Assembly: GCA_030148225.1 (NCBI GenBank)
Contig: JASBTX010000034.1
Coordinates: forward strand, 62,001-126,000
DNA: 64,000 bases
DNA from: Paracoccaceae bacterium
Lineage (GTDB): Bacteria > Pseudomonadota > Alphaproteobacteria > Rhodobacterales > Rhodobacteraceae
Reading direction: 5' to 3'
The notes beneath the pieces were generated by a model. It was not told the origin of the DNA and made no database searches. It saw nothing but the letters and a program-made list of their open reading frames with translations. Position 1 is the stretch's first letter, and each line of letters starts with the position of its first letter. Positions 44,130 through 53,508 of the stretch are shown here, in pieces. The position numbers and the translations under genes were made by a program.

Positions 44130-44972
44130 ATGGCCAGACGTGACAGATCGGCGATTTTGCGAAACCGGCTGGTCGAGGCGATGTCGGTTGTGGGCATGTC
44201 CCGTTCGGGACTGGCGCGCGAGACGGGCGTTGACCGGTCGACCATCGGCCAGATCCTCAAAGGTGACATGCCGCGCATGCCCAATGCACAGCTTGCTGCC
44301 GATTGCGCGGCGGCGCTCGGGGTCAGTGCCGACTGGCTCTTGGGTCTGACGGACCGTCCGGAACGTCCCGGTGATATCGTCGCTTCGGCCATGGCGCTCA
44401 GCCCGGCGGAGCGCAGCTCTGCCGATGCCCAGCTACTCGCGTGGCATCAGGAGGCGCTTGGCGCCAAGGTGCGGCACGTGCCCGCCACGCTGCCCGATAT
44501 CCTCAAGACCGAGGCGCTGTTGCGGTGGGAATATGCCGAGAGTGCGCATGACAATCCTGACCAGTCGCTGGAAATCATGGCGGCGCAGCATGACTGGCTG
44601 CGCGCGGGCGGGTCTGATTATGAAATCGCGGTACCAGTGCACGAGGTGCAGGCCGCCGCCGACGGGAGCGGCTATTACAGCGGGCTGGCGCAGGATATCC
44701 GCCACGACCAGCTGGCCCATATCGCAGCGCTTTGCGACGAGATGTTTCCGCGTCTCAGGTTATTTCTGTTTGATGCGCGGCAGGTTTTCAGCGCGCCGGT
44801 CACCGTTTTTGGTACCCGGCTGGCGGTGATTTATGTCGGCCAATGCTATCTGGCGCTGCGCGAGGCCCAGCGTATCCGGGCGCTGACCGATCATTTTGAC
44901 TGGCTGGTGCGCGAGGCCACGGTCGATGCCCGTGACACGGCCGGGTTTATCCGGGAATTGATTGGCGGATGA
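44130..44972 (+). CDS. XRE-family transcriptional regulator
   Basis: 280 residues. The N-terminal helix-turn-helix (LVEAMSVVGMSRSGLARETGVDRSTIGQILKGD, cut at GVD) is clear. The remaining 200 residues form an alpha/beta region with no domain I recognise, perhaps for sensing or dimerisation. Neighbouring genes (DUF2061, DUF924) give no clear target. Confidence 0.8.
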   Translation: MARRDRSAILRNRLVEAMSVVGMSRSGLARETGVDRSTIGQILKGDMPRMPNAQLAADCAAALGVSADWLLGLTDRPERPGDIVASAMALSPAERSSADAQLLAWHQEALGAKVRHVPATLPDILKTEALLRWEYAESAHDNPDQSLEIMAAQHDWLRAGGSDYEIAVPVHEVQAAADGSGYYSGLAQDIRHDQLAHIAALCDEMFPRLRLFLFDARQVFSAPVTVFGTRLAVIYVGQCYLALREAQRIRALTDHFDWLVREATVDARDTAGFIRELIGG

Positions 44973-44990
44973 TCCGGCCCGTCAAGGGGA

Positions 44991-45680
44991 TCAGGCGGAA
45001 GCCGCGACAGGTTGCGGTTGCGCCGATCTGACCACTTCGCCGCCCCCTGCCGTGCGGCGCAGATGGGGAAAGTCACCGCGGCTGATATAGTGCTGTTCTG
45101 CCGGGCTGGATTCCCGCCCAAAATGCGGGTTGCGGTGGGGGTGACGACCAAAGCGTTCAATCACCGACCTGACCCTGGCATTCTGACCACGCATCAGCGG
45201 GCCGACCGCGGACAGGACCGGCGGCAATTCGGCAATGATGATTTCGGTCAGCGCCTCCATCCGGGTGATCCGGTCCAGATGGTCCGGCCCCTCGCAATGG
45301 CCAAGCGCGATGACATAGAACATCTTTTCCCAGGGGGCGAGGATGGCGAAATGGCCTCTGTCGATCCCTTCGAGCACCAGCCGGTTGGCCGCAATGTCCT
45401 GAGCGTAGGCGGCAGGGCTGTCACGCCAGAGCGAGCGAGGAAACTGATCCAGCGCGATCAGGAGAGCAAGGCGACCCTGGGCCGTTTCCGCCCAGTCATG
45501 CAGTTCACCCCGCGCCGCCGCCCGCGTCAGGGCGGCGTAGTCTTGGCAGATCCGCTGATCCATGCCGCCATACATACGCTCGGTGATCCAGTCTCTGAAC
45601 CTGTCACCGCATGTCCAGAAGCCGGTATCAGGAAACCAGAGGTCAAGGACGTCGCCCTGTGTTAAGCGAGAGCGCCGCAT
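44991..45680 (-). CDS. DUF924 family protein
   Basis: 229 residues. The DUF924 pattern is visible: VLDLWFPDTGFW near the start, ALLIALDQFPRSLWRDSPAAYAQD (cut at DQF), and MFYVIALGHCEGPDHLDR. A small alpha-helical TPR-like family with no known activity. The C-terminal 40 residues (HPHRNPHFGRES onward) extend past the usual domain. The next gene ends only 3 bases before it on the same strand. Confidence 0.85.
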   Translation of the reverse strand: MRRSRLTQGDVLDLWFPDTGFWTCGDRFRDWITERMYGGMDQRICQDYAALTRAAARGELHDWAETAQGRLALLIALDQFPRSLWRDSPAAYAQDIAANRLVLEGIDRGHFAILAPWEKMFYVIALGHCEGPDHLDRITRMEALTEIIIAELPPVLSAVGPLMRGQNARVRSVIERFGRHPHRNPHFGRESSPAEQHYISRGDFPHLRRTAGGGEVVRSAQPQPVAASA

Positions 45681-45683
45681 CGC

Positions 45684-45866
45684 TCAGAAATCCCTTGGAA
45701 ACATGGCCATCAGGCCCTGTGCGCCGCAATCGCCCACGGGGCAATCCGATGCAATCAGGCGCATCACGTATTCGCGGCGCAGATCGTCAGACATGTTGCC
45801 GGATGCCGGGCCAGAGGGTGTCAGGCGCGGGAACAGGCGGCTCAGATATGCGGTCAGAATGTTCAT
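45684..45866 (-). CDS. Small protein of unknown function upstream of the DUF924 gene
   Basis: 60 residues beginning MNILTAYLSRLFPRLTP, with GAGGGAGAG upstream of the ATG. Contains SDCPVGDCGAQG with two Cys. Ends 3 bases after the DUF924 start region, suggesting one transcript. No family recognised. Confidence 0.55.
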   Translation of the reverse strand: MNILTAYLSRLFPRLTPSGPASGNMSDDLRREYVMRLIASDCPVGDCGAQGLMAMFPRDF

Positions 45867-45951
45867 CTTTCTCTCCCTCTGGTGACAGGAAGAGATTAGG
45901 AACGGGCGGCTTTTGCTGGTATCCGTTGCTGCGTTGTGCTGTTCTGCAAAA

Positions 45952-46830
45952 ATGCAGAGCCGATTCAAAGACTGGGGCGATGTGCGCGTGTTCCTCGCGG
46001 TCTGTCGTGCCGGATCAACGCTGGCGGCGGCCAGAAAGCTGGGCGTCAATCAGACCACCGTGGCGCGGCGGCTTGATGTGCTGGAACATGCGCTTGGGCT
46101 GACCTTGTTTACCAAGACCACGCGCGGCGCGCAGCCGACCGAGGCGGCGCTGCGCCTGATCCCGATTGCAGAGACACTGGAAGAGGCTGTCTTTGCGCTG
46201 GAATCCGAAGCGCGCGAGATTGGTGATGCGCTGTCGGGCGCCCCGATCCGCATCACCGCGTTCGATTCGGCGATGATGGGCAATGTCGGGCAGGTGGTGG
46301 CGGAATATGTCGAGAGCCATCCCGGTGCCGCATTTGAGTTTCTGGCGGCAGAGCGGCATCTGGATCTTGCCGCCGGGGAGGCCGATGTCGCCCTGCGCAT
46401 GTCCCCTGCGATATCCGATGACCGGCTGATCGCGCGCAAGGTCGGCGAAACCTGCTGGACCTATTACGCGGCCAGGTCCTATGCGCGGAAATACGGCATG
46501 CCCGACCATATGGCCCCGGATATGACACCGCATCGGGTGATTCTGCTCAGCCATATCACCAGCAAGCGGCGCAATGTTCTGCGTTGCCAGACAGCGGGCG
46601 AATTGCAGTTGGCCCTGCAGGCGGGTCAGGGAATCGGCCCGATGCCGGTCTGTGACGGGGATCGCGACCCATTGCTGATACGCTGTTTCGATCCGCCGCC
46701 GGGTTCCGAGCTTTCTGTATGGCTGGTCGTGTCACCCGAGGCGCATAAACGCCCCGAGGTCCGCCGCTTTACCGCCTTTGCCGCGCCGCGCATTGCCAGA
46801 AACCTGAACCTGACCGGCGATGCTGACTGA
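45952..46830 (+). CDS. LysR-family transcriptional regulator
   Basis: 292 residues. The helix-turn-helix (FLAVCRAGSTLAAARKLGVNQTTVARRLDVLE, in part) heads a LysR substrate-binding domain with SGAPIRITAFDS and AERHLDLAAGEADVALR. Target unknown; it is divergent from the 60-residue gene at 45684, which it may control. The ATG at 45952 was preferred to 45913. Confidence 0.85.
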   Translation: MQSRFKDWGDVRVFLAVCRAGSTLAAARKLGVNQTTVARRLDVLEHALGLTLFTKTTRGAQPTEAALRLIPIAETLEEAVFALESEAREIGDALSGAPIRITAFDSAMMGNVGQVVAEYVESHPGAAFEFLAAERHLDLAAGEADVALRMSPAISDDRLIARKVGETCWTYYAARSYARKYGMPDHMAPDMTPHRVILLSHITSKRRNVLRCQTAGELQLALQAGQGIGPMPVCDGDRDPLLIRCFDPPPGSELSVWLVVSPEAHKRPEVRRFTAFAAPRIARNLNLTGDAD

Positions 46831-46999
46831 GTGACCCCAAACCACGGCGAAACCTGGCCATAAGCACGCGCTTATGACGGGTGAAATAAACTTTTGGCCA
46901 CTGGAGCACCGGGGTGAAACGACCGAGATGCGGCAGGCGGCATCAGCCGATGCTGTCCGAAACGCCGCCTGCCGGCCCCTGATACGAAGGATCACACAT

Positions 47000-47272
47000 A
47001 TGCGTAAAATTGCCCTGATTGCCCTGCTCGCCGCCGCCGCATCGCCCGCGCTGGCCCAGACGATCACACTGGACGAAGGTATCACGATGTCGAGCGTACT
47101 TGGCACCACAATGCAAGAGGTTCGCGACTCGGTCACCGCGATGGGCTACGACGTTCGCAAATCCGAAATGGAGCGCGGCCTGATCGAGGTTTACCTCGTG
47201 CGCGGCAACGAGCGCGGCGAGGTCTATGTCGACCCCCAGACCGGCGCGGTCACCAAAATCAAGATGCGGTAA
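47000..47272 (+). CDS. Exported PepSY-domain protein
   Basis: 90 residues with a signal peptide ending ALAQ. The mature part, VRDSVTAMGYDVRKSEMERG and GEVYVDPQTGAVTKIKMR, is one PepSY-type beta-alpha unit. PepSY proteins often bind or inhibit membrane partners, and frequently lie beside cytochrome b561 genes as here (6 bases downstream). The start at 47000 fits the signal peptide; an extension to 46874 does not. Confidence 0.8.
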   Translation: MRKIALIALLAAAASPALAQTITLDEGITMSSVLGTTMQEVRDSVTAMGYDVRKSEMERGLIEVYLVRGNERGEVYVDPQTGAVTKIKMR

Positions 47273-47278
47273 CCCGAT

Positions 47279-47854
47279 ATGGTCGCCCTTGAACAAACTG
47301 ATCGCGGGCAGCATGGCGCCCGCGAGATCCCGGTCTGGGATCCGCTGGTGCGGCTGATCCACTGGTCGCTGGCGCTGACCATATTGCTGAACGGTGCCGT
47401 GGTCGAGGACGAAAGCCTCGCGCATGAATGGATCGGCTATGTGGCCCTGGGTCTGGTTGCGCTGCGCGCGATCTGGGCGCTGGCCGGGCCGAAACATGCG
47501 CGGTTCTCGGCCTTTCCACCCAGCCCGCGCCGGGCGCTTGTCCATCTGGGCAGGCTCTTGTCGGGCGAACGCCGTGTGCATCTGTCGCATAACCCCTTGG
47601 GGGCGCTGATGGTCTATAATATCTGGCTGTCGGTGATCGCATTGGGTGTAACGGGGTACATGATGACGACACCCGCCTATTTCGGCATCGACTGGGTTGA
47701 AGAGCTGCACGAGGTTGTTTTCGGCTGGCTTATCCTGTCGGTTGCGCTGCATGTGGCAGGCGTCGCCTTCGAAAGCTGGTGGTCCGGTGTCAATCTGGTG
47801 CGCGCCATGGTAAACGGTCGCAAGACCATCCCGCCGGGAAGCAACGTCGAATGA
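47279..47854 (+). CDS. Cytochrome b561 domain membrane protein
   Basis: 191 residues with four helices and His residues for two haems b: VRLIHWSLALT, LAHEWIGYVAL, and ELHEVVFGWLILSVALHVAG. VWDPLVRLIHW is the usual opening of the bacterial cytochrome b561 family, which passes electrons between membrane quinol and periplasmic carriers. Sandwiched between the PepSY gene and a regulator gene it overlaps by 4 bp. Confidence 0.87.
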   Translation: MVALEQTDRGQHGAREIPVWDPLVRLIHWSLALTILLNGAVVEDESLAHEWIGYVALGLVALRAIWALAGPKHARFSAFPPSPRRALVHLGRLLSGERRVHLSHNPLGALMVYNIWLSVIALGVTGYMMTTPAYFGIDWVEELHEVVFGWLILSVALHVAGVAFESWWSGVNLVRAMVNGRKTIPPGSNVE

Positions 47855-48435
47855 CACTGATGCTCTGGTCATCCAGAACCAAGGAGAGGCGCGCAACGAT
47901 TCTTGCGGGCCTCATCCTGCTGCAAACCGTCAGCGCGCTGTTTTTCATCGGTGACGTGATTGCCGATCTGCGTGGCGGCACGCCGCTCGACAACCCACAC
48001 GTGCTGATCGAAACGGTGGCATCGGTCGTCCTGATTTCGGGCGTGATCTTTATGATGATCGAGCTGCGCTCGCTCTTGTCGCGGATGTCGGACATGCAGT
48101 CGGGTCTGGATATAGCGCGGGGCCATCTGGGCGAGGTGATCGGCGATTTCTTTCACGCATGGAAACTGACCGCGGCCGAACGTGATGTGGCGATCATGAT
48201 CCTCAAGGGTCTGGACAATGATACCATCGCCAGCATGCGGAATACGGCGCCCGGTACCGTCAGGGCGCAGGCCACGGGTATCTATGCCAAGTCGGGCACA
48301 ACCGGGCGGGCGCAATTCATCAGCCTATTCATGGAAGAGCTGATGTCGGGCGAGCTGGACCCTGATGCCCAATCCAACCCCAAAGCAGAGGCGAGGGGGC
48401 CCCGCCCCCTGCCAGACAGCGCGCGCGCCAGTTAG
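47851..48435 (+). CDS. Membrane-anchored LuxR-type HTH regulator
   Basis: 194 residues starting at the ATGA overlap. Two hydrophobic helices (about 17-37 and 52-73) come first, then KLTAAERDVAIMILKGLDN and TIASMRNTAPGTVRAQATGI, a LuxR/GerE helix-turn-helix. DNA binding would take place at the membrane. Its coupling to cytochrome b561 suggests control by redox state or by the b561/PepSY pair; this is inference. A GC hairpin lies within the last codons (48394-48410). Confidence 0.75.
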   Translation: MTLMLWSSRTKERRATILAGLILLQTVSALFFIGDVIADLRGGTPLDNPHVLIETVASVVLISGVIFMMIELRSLLSRMSDMQSGLDIARGHLGEVIGDFFHAWKLTAAERDVAIMILKGLDNDTIASMRNTAPGTVRAQATGIYAKSGTTGRAQFISLFMEELMSGELDPDAQSNPKAEARGPRPLPDSARAS

Positions 48436-48522
48436 GTCGTCATCCGGAACCGGTAGCGTGGCAACATACTGCTATGCATGAAAACAATTGCGCCGGGCGG
48501 TTGATCGCGGCACTGTCGGGTG

Positions 48523-49170
48523 ATGGAATTTTTTGCACTTGGCGGCCTGTTGCTGCCCATCTTGCTGATTCAGGTTGTCGGCTGGGCCACGCCGGGGCCC
48601 AATCACCTGACAATCATCACCGCCTCGGTCACTGCCGGGCGGGGCGCGGGCATGCGGGCGGCGGCGGGTATTGCCGCGGGTGCCTTTGTCTGGGCGCTGA
48701 TTGCCGTTTCGGGTATCGCGGTCATCTTTCAGCTGTTTCCACCGCTTTATACCGGGTTGCGCCTGATCGGGGCGGCCTATCTGATCTATCTGGGGATCAA
48801 CGCGTTTCGCGCGGCCCGGCAGGGCGGCCTCTTTCGGCTGGACCCTGATCGGGCTTCACCCGCCTCGCGCACCCCGTTCAGAACCGCCTTTTTCGTGATG
48901 CTGACCAATCCCAAGGCGGTACTGTTTTTCGGCTCGATCCTGACGGCCTTCATCCCCGGCGACGGCGCAGCATGGCTGATGGCGGTCATCGTTGTCCAGA
49001 TCGGTGTCACAGGCATGGTGTTGAACGTGATTGCGGCGCTGTTTTTCTCGACGCCGGCGGTCATGCGCGGGTTTGAGGCCGCAGGTTTCACGATGTCGGT
49101 GCTGTTTGGCCTTCTGTTTGTCGGCCTTGGGCTGATCGTGGCGTGGGATGTGCTGGGCGGCTGGATATGA
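48523..49170 (+). CDS. LysE/RhtB-family exporter
   Basis: 215 residues, about five or six helices. GWATPGPNHLTIITASV near the N terminus is the LysE signature; GINAFRAAR and MLTNPKAVLFFGSI are the further family blocks. Exports amino acids or related compounds. The ATG at 48523 directly follows an in-frame GTG. Coupled by ATGA to the dehalogenase-like gene. Confidence 0.85.
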   Translation: MEFFALGGLLLPILLIQVVGWATPGPNHLTIITASVTAGRGAGMRAAAGIAAGAFVWALIAVSGIAVIFQLFPPLYTGLRLIGAAYLIYLGINAFRAARQGGLFRLDPDRASPASRTPFRTAFFVMLTNPKAVLFFGSILTAFIPGDGAAWLMAVIVVQIGVTGMVLNVIAALFFSTPAVMRGFEAAGFTMSVLFGLLFVGLGLIVAWDVLGGWI

Positions 49171-50072
49171 CGGACGCGATACGCACACCCGAGGACCGTT
49201 TTGCCGGATTACCGGATTTCCCATGGGCCCCGCACTATCTGGAGGATCTGGCAGGTTACGAGGGCCTGAGAATGGCCCGGATCGATGAAGGGCCCACCGG
49301 CGCGGCCCCGGTATTTCTGTGCCTGCACGGCCAGCCGACATGGAGTTTCCTCTATCGCCACATGATCCCGGTTTTTCTGGAAAGCGGAGCACGCGTTGTG
49401 GTGCCCGATCTGTTCGGGTTTGGCCGGTCGGACAAGCCTGTTGAGGATGCGAGTTATACGTTCACCTTTCACCGTCAAAGCCTGATCGCCCTGATTGAAA
49501 GGCTGGATTTGAAGAACATCACGCTGGTGGTGCAGGACTGGGGCGGGATTTTGGGTCTGACCATTCCGCAGGACATGCCCGCGCGGTTCGACCGCCTTTT
49601 GGTGATGAATACGGTGCTGGGTCTGGGCGGGGGCAGCAGCGACGGGTTTGACGCATGGCGCGATTTCCACCGCGACAATCCCGATTACGATATCGAAGCT
49701 CTGTTTCGGCGCTATGTGCCGGATATTTCCGATGCGGTGGCGGCGGCCTATGCCGCGCCATTTCCCGATGCGCGTTATCGCGCGGGTATGCGGCGTTTCC
49801 CTGAGCTGGTGATGACCGAACCCGGGATGGAGGGCGTGGATATCTCGCGCAGGGCGGCCCGGTGGTGGGGTACGGAATGGCGCGGCGACAGTTTCATGGC
49901 CATCGGTGAAAGGGATGTGCTGATCCCGCCATGGCTGATGAAGCGTATGCACGAGATCCTGACCATTTCCCGCCCGCCGATGGTGCTGTCCGGGGCAGGC
50001 CATTTTGTTCAGGAAACGCATGGCGAAGCGGTCGCGCGTGCCGCGCTGGCGGCCTGGGGGCCATCGGTCTGA
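49167..50072 (+). CDS. Haloalkane dehalogenase-like alpha/beta hydrolase
   Basis: 301 residues. HGQPTWSFLYR is the oxyanion region; the nucleophile is Asp124 in VVQDWGG with the halide-stabilising Trp125, at the same numbers as DhlA. The acid is Asp in GERDVLIPP and the base His in SGAGHFVQE. These enzymes hydrolyse carbon-halogen bonds. A cap-domain tryptophan is likely in RRAARWWGTEW. The natural substrate is unknown; some family members are not dehalogenases. Confidence 0.83.
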   Translation: MTDAIRTPEDRFAGLPDFPWAPHYLEDLAGYEGLRMARIDEGPTGAAPVFLCLHGQPTWSFLYRHMIPVFLESGARVVVPDLFGFGRSDKPVEDASYTFTFHRQSLIALIERLDLKNITLVVQDWGGILGLTIPQDMPARFDRLLVMNTVLGLGGGSSDGFDAWRDFHRDNPDYDIEALFRRYVPDISDAVAAAYAAPFPDARYRAGMRRFPELVMTEPGMEGVDISRRAARWWGTEWRGDSFMAIGERDVLIPPWLMKRMHEILTISRPPMVLSGAGHFVQETHGEAVARAALAAWGPSV

Positions 50073-50090
50073 TAGGCCGGGCGGTCGGGC

Positions 50091-51200
50091 TCAGCCCGCG
50101 CGGAAATTCAGCCCGGCGATGCGCGCATCCCGCAGCCGGTCTTCATCCCAGTCGATGCCAAGGCCGGGCGTCTCTGCGGGATAGGCCCGACCGTTTTCCA
50201 TGCGCATCGGTGTGGCGGTCAGGCTGTCAAGCTGGGGGATATATTCAAGCCAGGGCGCGTTAGGAATGGCGCAGACAAGGCTGACATGCAGTTCCATCAG
50301 GAAATGCGGGCAGACGGGAATGTTGTGCGCTTCGGCCATATGGGCCACCTTGATCCACGGCGTGATGCCACCAATGCGTGCCACATCCACCTGCACGATA
50401 CTGGCCCCGCCCGCGACCATGTAATCCTTGAACTGGCTGATGGAATACAGGCTTTCCCCCACGGCAACGGGCACGGATGTGCCTGCGGCCAGACGGGCAT
50501 GCGCGGCCACGTCATCGGCGGGCAGCGGTTCCTCGAACCATGCGATGCCGAGTGTTTCCAGCATGGCCGCACGACGCTGTGCCTCGGCCATGTTCAGGCC
50601 CTGATTGGCGTCGACCATGATCTCGTAGCCCGGGCCGACCGCCGCGCGCACCGCTGCCAGCCTTTCCCGGTCTTCCGACAGATGCGGACGGCCGATCTTG
50701 ACCTTGCTGCCCGAAAACCCCGCGGCCTGCGCCGCCAGCGCATCGGCCACCAGTTCATCGGTGGGAATGTGCAGCCAGCCGCCCTCGGTCGTGTACATGG
50801 GTACGCTGGTTTTGGCCCCGCCCAGCATCCGCCAGAGCGGCAATCCCGCCCGCCTGCAGCGCAGATCCCAAAGCGCGGTATCGATGGCGGCAAGCGCCAG
50901 CGATGTGATCGCGCCGACGCTGGTGGCATGGGTTGAGAACAGGAGATCGCGCCAGATGCCGCCAATTTCTTCGGCTTCGCGCCCGATCAGCTGCGCCACC
51001 AGCGTTTCGCGCAAAAGCGATATAATCGCCGGCCCGCCCTGCCCGATCGTATAGCAATAGCCCGTGCCGACTGCCCCATCCGCGTCGGTGATGCGCACAA
51101 ACGGAGTTTCCTGGCTCTCAAAGCTCTGAATGGCGTCGGTGCGGCGAACCTTCGGTTTCAGGTCCACCATGAAAATCTCGACCCGGGCAATTTTTGCCAT
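50091..51200 (-). CDS. Mandelate racemase / muconate lactonizing enzyme family protein (sugar-acid dehydratase type)
   Basis: 369 residues of the enolase superfamily: GSKVKIG supplies the KxK base, then metal ligands in IMVDANQGLN, WFEEPLP and AVGESLYS, and the second base region in CPHFLMELHVS. Members dehydrate or epimerise sugar acids. With the dehydratase, SDR and FAH genes nearby it may begin a route for an aldonic acid; whether it is an L-rhamnonate, L-fuconate or other type is not clear. Confidence 0.85.
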   Translation of the reverse strand: MAKIARVEIFMVDLKPKVRRTDAIQSFESQETPFVRITDADGAVGTGYCYTIGQGGPAIISLLRETLVAQLIGREAEEIGGIWRDLLFSTHATSVGAITSLALAAIDTALWDLRCRRAGLPLWRMLGGAKTSVPMYTTEGGWLHIPTDELVADALAAQAAGFSGSKVKIGRPHLSEDRERLAAVRAAVGPGYEIMVDANQGLNMAEAQRRAAMLETLGIAWFEEPLPADDVAAHARLAAGTSVPVAVGESLYSISQFKDYMVAGGASIVQVDVARIGGITPWIKVAHMAEAHNIPVCPHFLMELHVSLVCAIPNAPWLEYIPQLDSLTATPMRMENGRAYPAETPGLGIDWDEDRLRDARIAGLNFRAG

Positions 51201-51318
51201 TTGCGATCTCCGGCAGGGTTGATCAGACCCTAGACCGGCCCGGACGATTTGTCAGGTCATCCGTCGCTTGCGTTCAGCACCAGATCGGGCGGGCGGACGC
51301 AACACGCATCCTGCCTGG

Positions 51319-51792
51319 TTAGTCCAGCATCGCGTCAATCGCGGCCAGACCGTCGTCAAAAATCGCCCCGATCATGGCCACGGCTTCGGGGTTGTCAGAT
51401 CGGAACCGCGCAGACCAGCTGATCCGCGTGCCATCCAAAGGCTCGACCGCGAAGGTGGCCGTGTAACGCGTGACCGGCAGGGGGGATTGCGTGATCCGGT
51501 AGGTATAGGAAAGGCCCGGCTCGACCGCGATGCGCTGCTCGATAAATTCAGCGCCATCCTGCGTGGTCAGAACCCGGTGCAATCGGCCATCAACGACCCT
51601 GAGCGCGCAGGCGGTTATTGCCGGATGCCAGTCATCGACATCGCAGAAATCCCCGACCACGTGCCAGACCTCGGTGACAGGTGACGACAGGTTCAGCGTG
51701 CGGGTGACCTCGTATTGCTTTTCCTGCGACAGGGCACCCGTCGCCCAGACGAGGCTGATTGCCGTGATGGTTGTCAGAGAAATGGATTTCAT
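51319..51792 (-). CDS. Exported SRPBCC-family protein
   Basis: 157 residues with a signal peptide ending ALSQ. The START-like SRPBCC fold shows TRTLNLSSPVTEVWHVVGDF, an AEF-x-EQRI strand and a C-terminal helix IFDDGLAAIDAML. Binds a hydrophobic ligand in the cytoplasm in most relatives, but this one seems exported. Divergent from the wHTH/TPR regulator. Confidence 0.75.
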   Translation of the reverse strand: MKSISLTTITAISLVWATGALSQEKQYEVTRTLNLSSPVTEVWHVVGDFCDVDDWHPAITACALRVVDGRLHRVLTTQDGAEFIEQRIAVEPGLSYTYRITQSPLPVTRYTATFAVEPLDGTRISWSARFRSDNPEAVAMIGAIFDDGLAAIDAMLD

Positions 51793-51923
51793 GTGATGCA
51801 ACTTTCATTTTCCTGCCGGATAGGGGCAAATCCCGCCCCGGCAGGGGATGTCAACAAACCGAGAAAGCGCTTGCGTCGCCGCCTGCACCTTCGCAAGCTC
51901 ATTCAGGCACGGGAGGCATCTGA

Positions 51924-53480
51924 ATGTCCGGAAGGAATTCCGAAAAAGACACGAAATCTGCTGAGGCCGTTCAGCTGAATGAATTTGTATTTTCGCCATC
52001 CTCGGGCGAGCTTTGTGATGCCGCGGGCAACATTGTGACATTGCGCAGCCAGAGCACCCGTGTGCTGGACCATCTGGTGCGCCACCGGGGCCGGGTGGTG
52101 ACGCGGTCAGCGCTGTTTGATGCCGTCTGGCCGGGAACCGCTGTCACGGATGACAGCCTTGTGCAGTGCATCACCGATATCCGTCGCGCGCTGGGGGACA
52201 AGGACCGTCGGCTTGTGCGGACCATCCCGAAGAGGGGTTATCGCCTTGAGACCGGTGCGGTGACAGGGGTAACCCCACACCCGGACCTGCCCACCGAACC
52301 CTCGATTGCTGTACTGGCCTTCGATGATCACAGCACCGCCCAGGACACCCGATTTCTGAGCGACGCCATCGCGGAAGGGATCATCGCCGAGCTTTCCCGT
52401 TTTCCCGAACTGTTCGTGGTGGCACGGAATTCCAGCTTTAGTTTTCGCGATCAGCCAACACCGGTCAGGGAAATTTCGACGCAGCTTGGTGTGCGCTACC
52501 TGCTGGAAGGCAGCCAGCAGAAAAGCGGAAACAGGCTGCGCGTCACCGTACAGCTGATCGATGCGGTCAGGGACAAGCATCTCTGGTCCGAGGTCTATGA
52601 CAGCGATCTGGGCGATCTTTTTGACGTGCAGGACGACATCGTGCGCAAGGTGGTGGCGACGGTGGCACAAAGGCTGATCCGGGTGGAGGGGCGCAGGGTG
52701 ATCGGCGGTGACGGGCAGCGGCGTCTGACGGCGCTTTGCCATCACCTCGAGGCGCGGCTGCATCTGGAACGCTTCACGCCTGACAGCAATGAGCGCGCGC
52801 GCCTTGCCAATCTTGCCGCGATCAGGGCCGACCCGTCCCAGCCCTATGGCCATGCGGGTCTGGCATTCGTGCATATCAACCGATCGCGATGGGGCTGGGA
52901 CAGCCCGGACGGCGCCGAGGCGCTTGACGCCGCGCGCGCAGCGGCCCGCAAGGCGCTGGAACTTGGCCCCGACTATTATGAAAGTCACGCCGCCATGGCC
53001 TATGTGCATCTGCAGGAGCGTGACCTTGATCAGGCCATTTTGCGGGGTGAACGGGCGGTCGGGCTGAACCCGAATGACATCAACAGCATGTGCGATCTGG
53101 CCGAGTTCTACGGCTATGACGGCCGATATGATGCCGCGACGGCGCTGCTGAAACGGGCCATGCGGCTGGACCCGCTGCACCCCGACTGGATGAAATGGAA
53201 CCTTGCCTGGGTACAGTGGCTTGCCCGGCAATATCCCGAGGCGCTGCGGACGATCCGGGCGATGACCGCACTGCCACCCATGGCCTACCGCGTATTGGCC
53301 GTGATTTGCGAGAGCCTCGATCAGCTACCCGAGGCACGTCAGGCGGTGGCACGGCTGTTGCAGCATGACCCCGGCTATTCGATTGCCCGTGCGCGCGACA
53401 GCTGTCAGGGGAAATACCGCGATCCCCGGAACCTTGAACGGTTGCTTGAGGGGCTGCGCAAGGCGGGGCTGCCGGAATAG
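51924..53480 (+). CDS. CadC-like winged-helix regulator with TPR C terminus
   Basis: 518 residues. An OmpR-type winged helix lies at residues about 20-110 (FVFSPSSGELCD, LVRHRGRVVTRSALFDAVWPG and IPKRGYRLE). Then follows the adenylate-cyclase-like 'pocket' region with PSIAVLAFDDHS and RYLLEGSQQKSGNRLRV, and TPR units to the C terminus. No membrane helix. Such proteins activate genes in response to unknown signals; the sugar-acid cluster downstream is a possible target. Confidence 0.8.
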   Translation: MSGRNSEKDTKSAEAVQLNEFVFSPSSGELCDAAGNIVTLRSQSTRVLDHLVRHRGRVVTRSALFDAVWPGTAVTDDSLVQCITDIRRALGDKDRRLVRTIPKRGYRLETGAVTGVTPHPDLPTEPSIAVLAFDDHSTAQDTRFLSDAIAEGIIAELSRFPELFVVARNSSFSFRDQPTPVREISTQLGVRYLLEGSQQKSGNRLRVTVQLIDAVRDKHLWSEVYDSDLGDLFDVQDDIVRKVVATVAQRLIRVEGRRVIGGDGQRRLTALCHHLEARLHLERFTPDSNERARLANLAAIRADPSQPYGHAGLAFVHINRSRWGWDSPDGAEALDAARAAARKALELGPDYYESHAAMAYVHLQERDLDQAILRGERAVGLNPNDINSMCDLAEFYGYDGRYDAATALLKRAMRLDPLHPDWMKWNLAWVQWLARQYPEALRTIRAMTALPPMAYRVLAVICESLDQLPEARQAVARLLQHDPGYSIARARDSCQGKYRDPRNLERLLEGLRKAGLPE

Positions 53481-53508
53481 GCTTAGGCCCCGCCCGCGAT
53501 TTCAGCGT

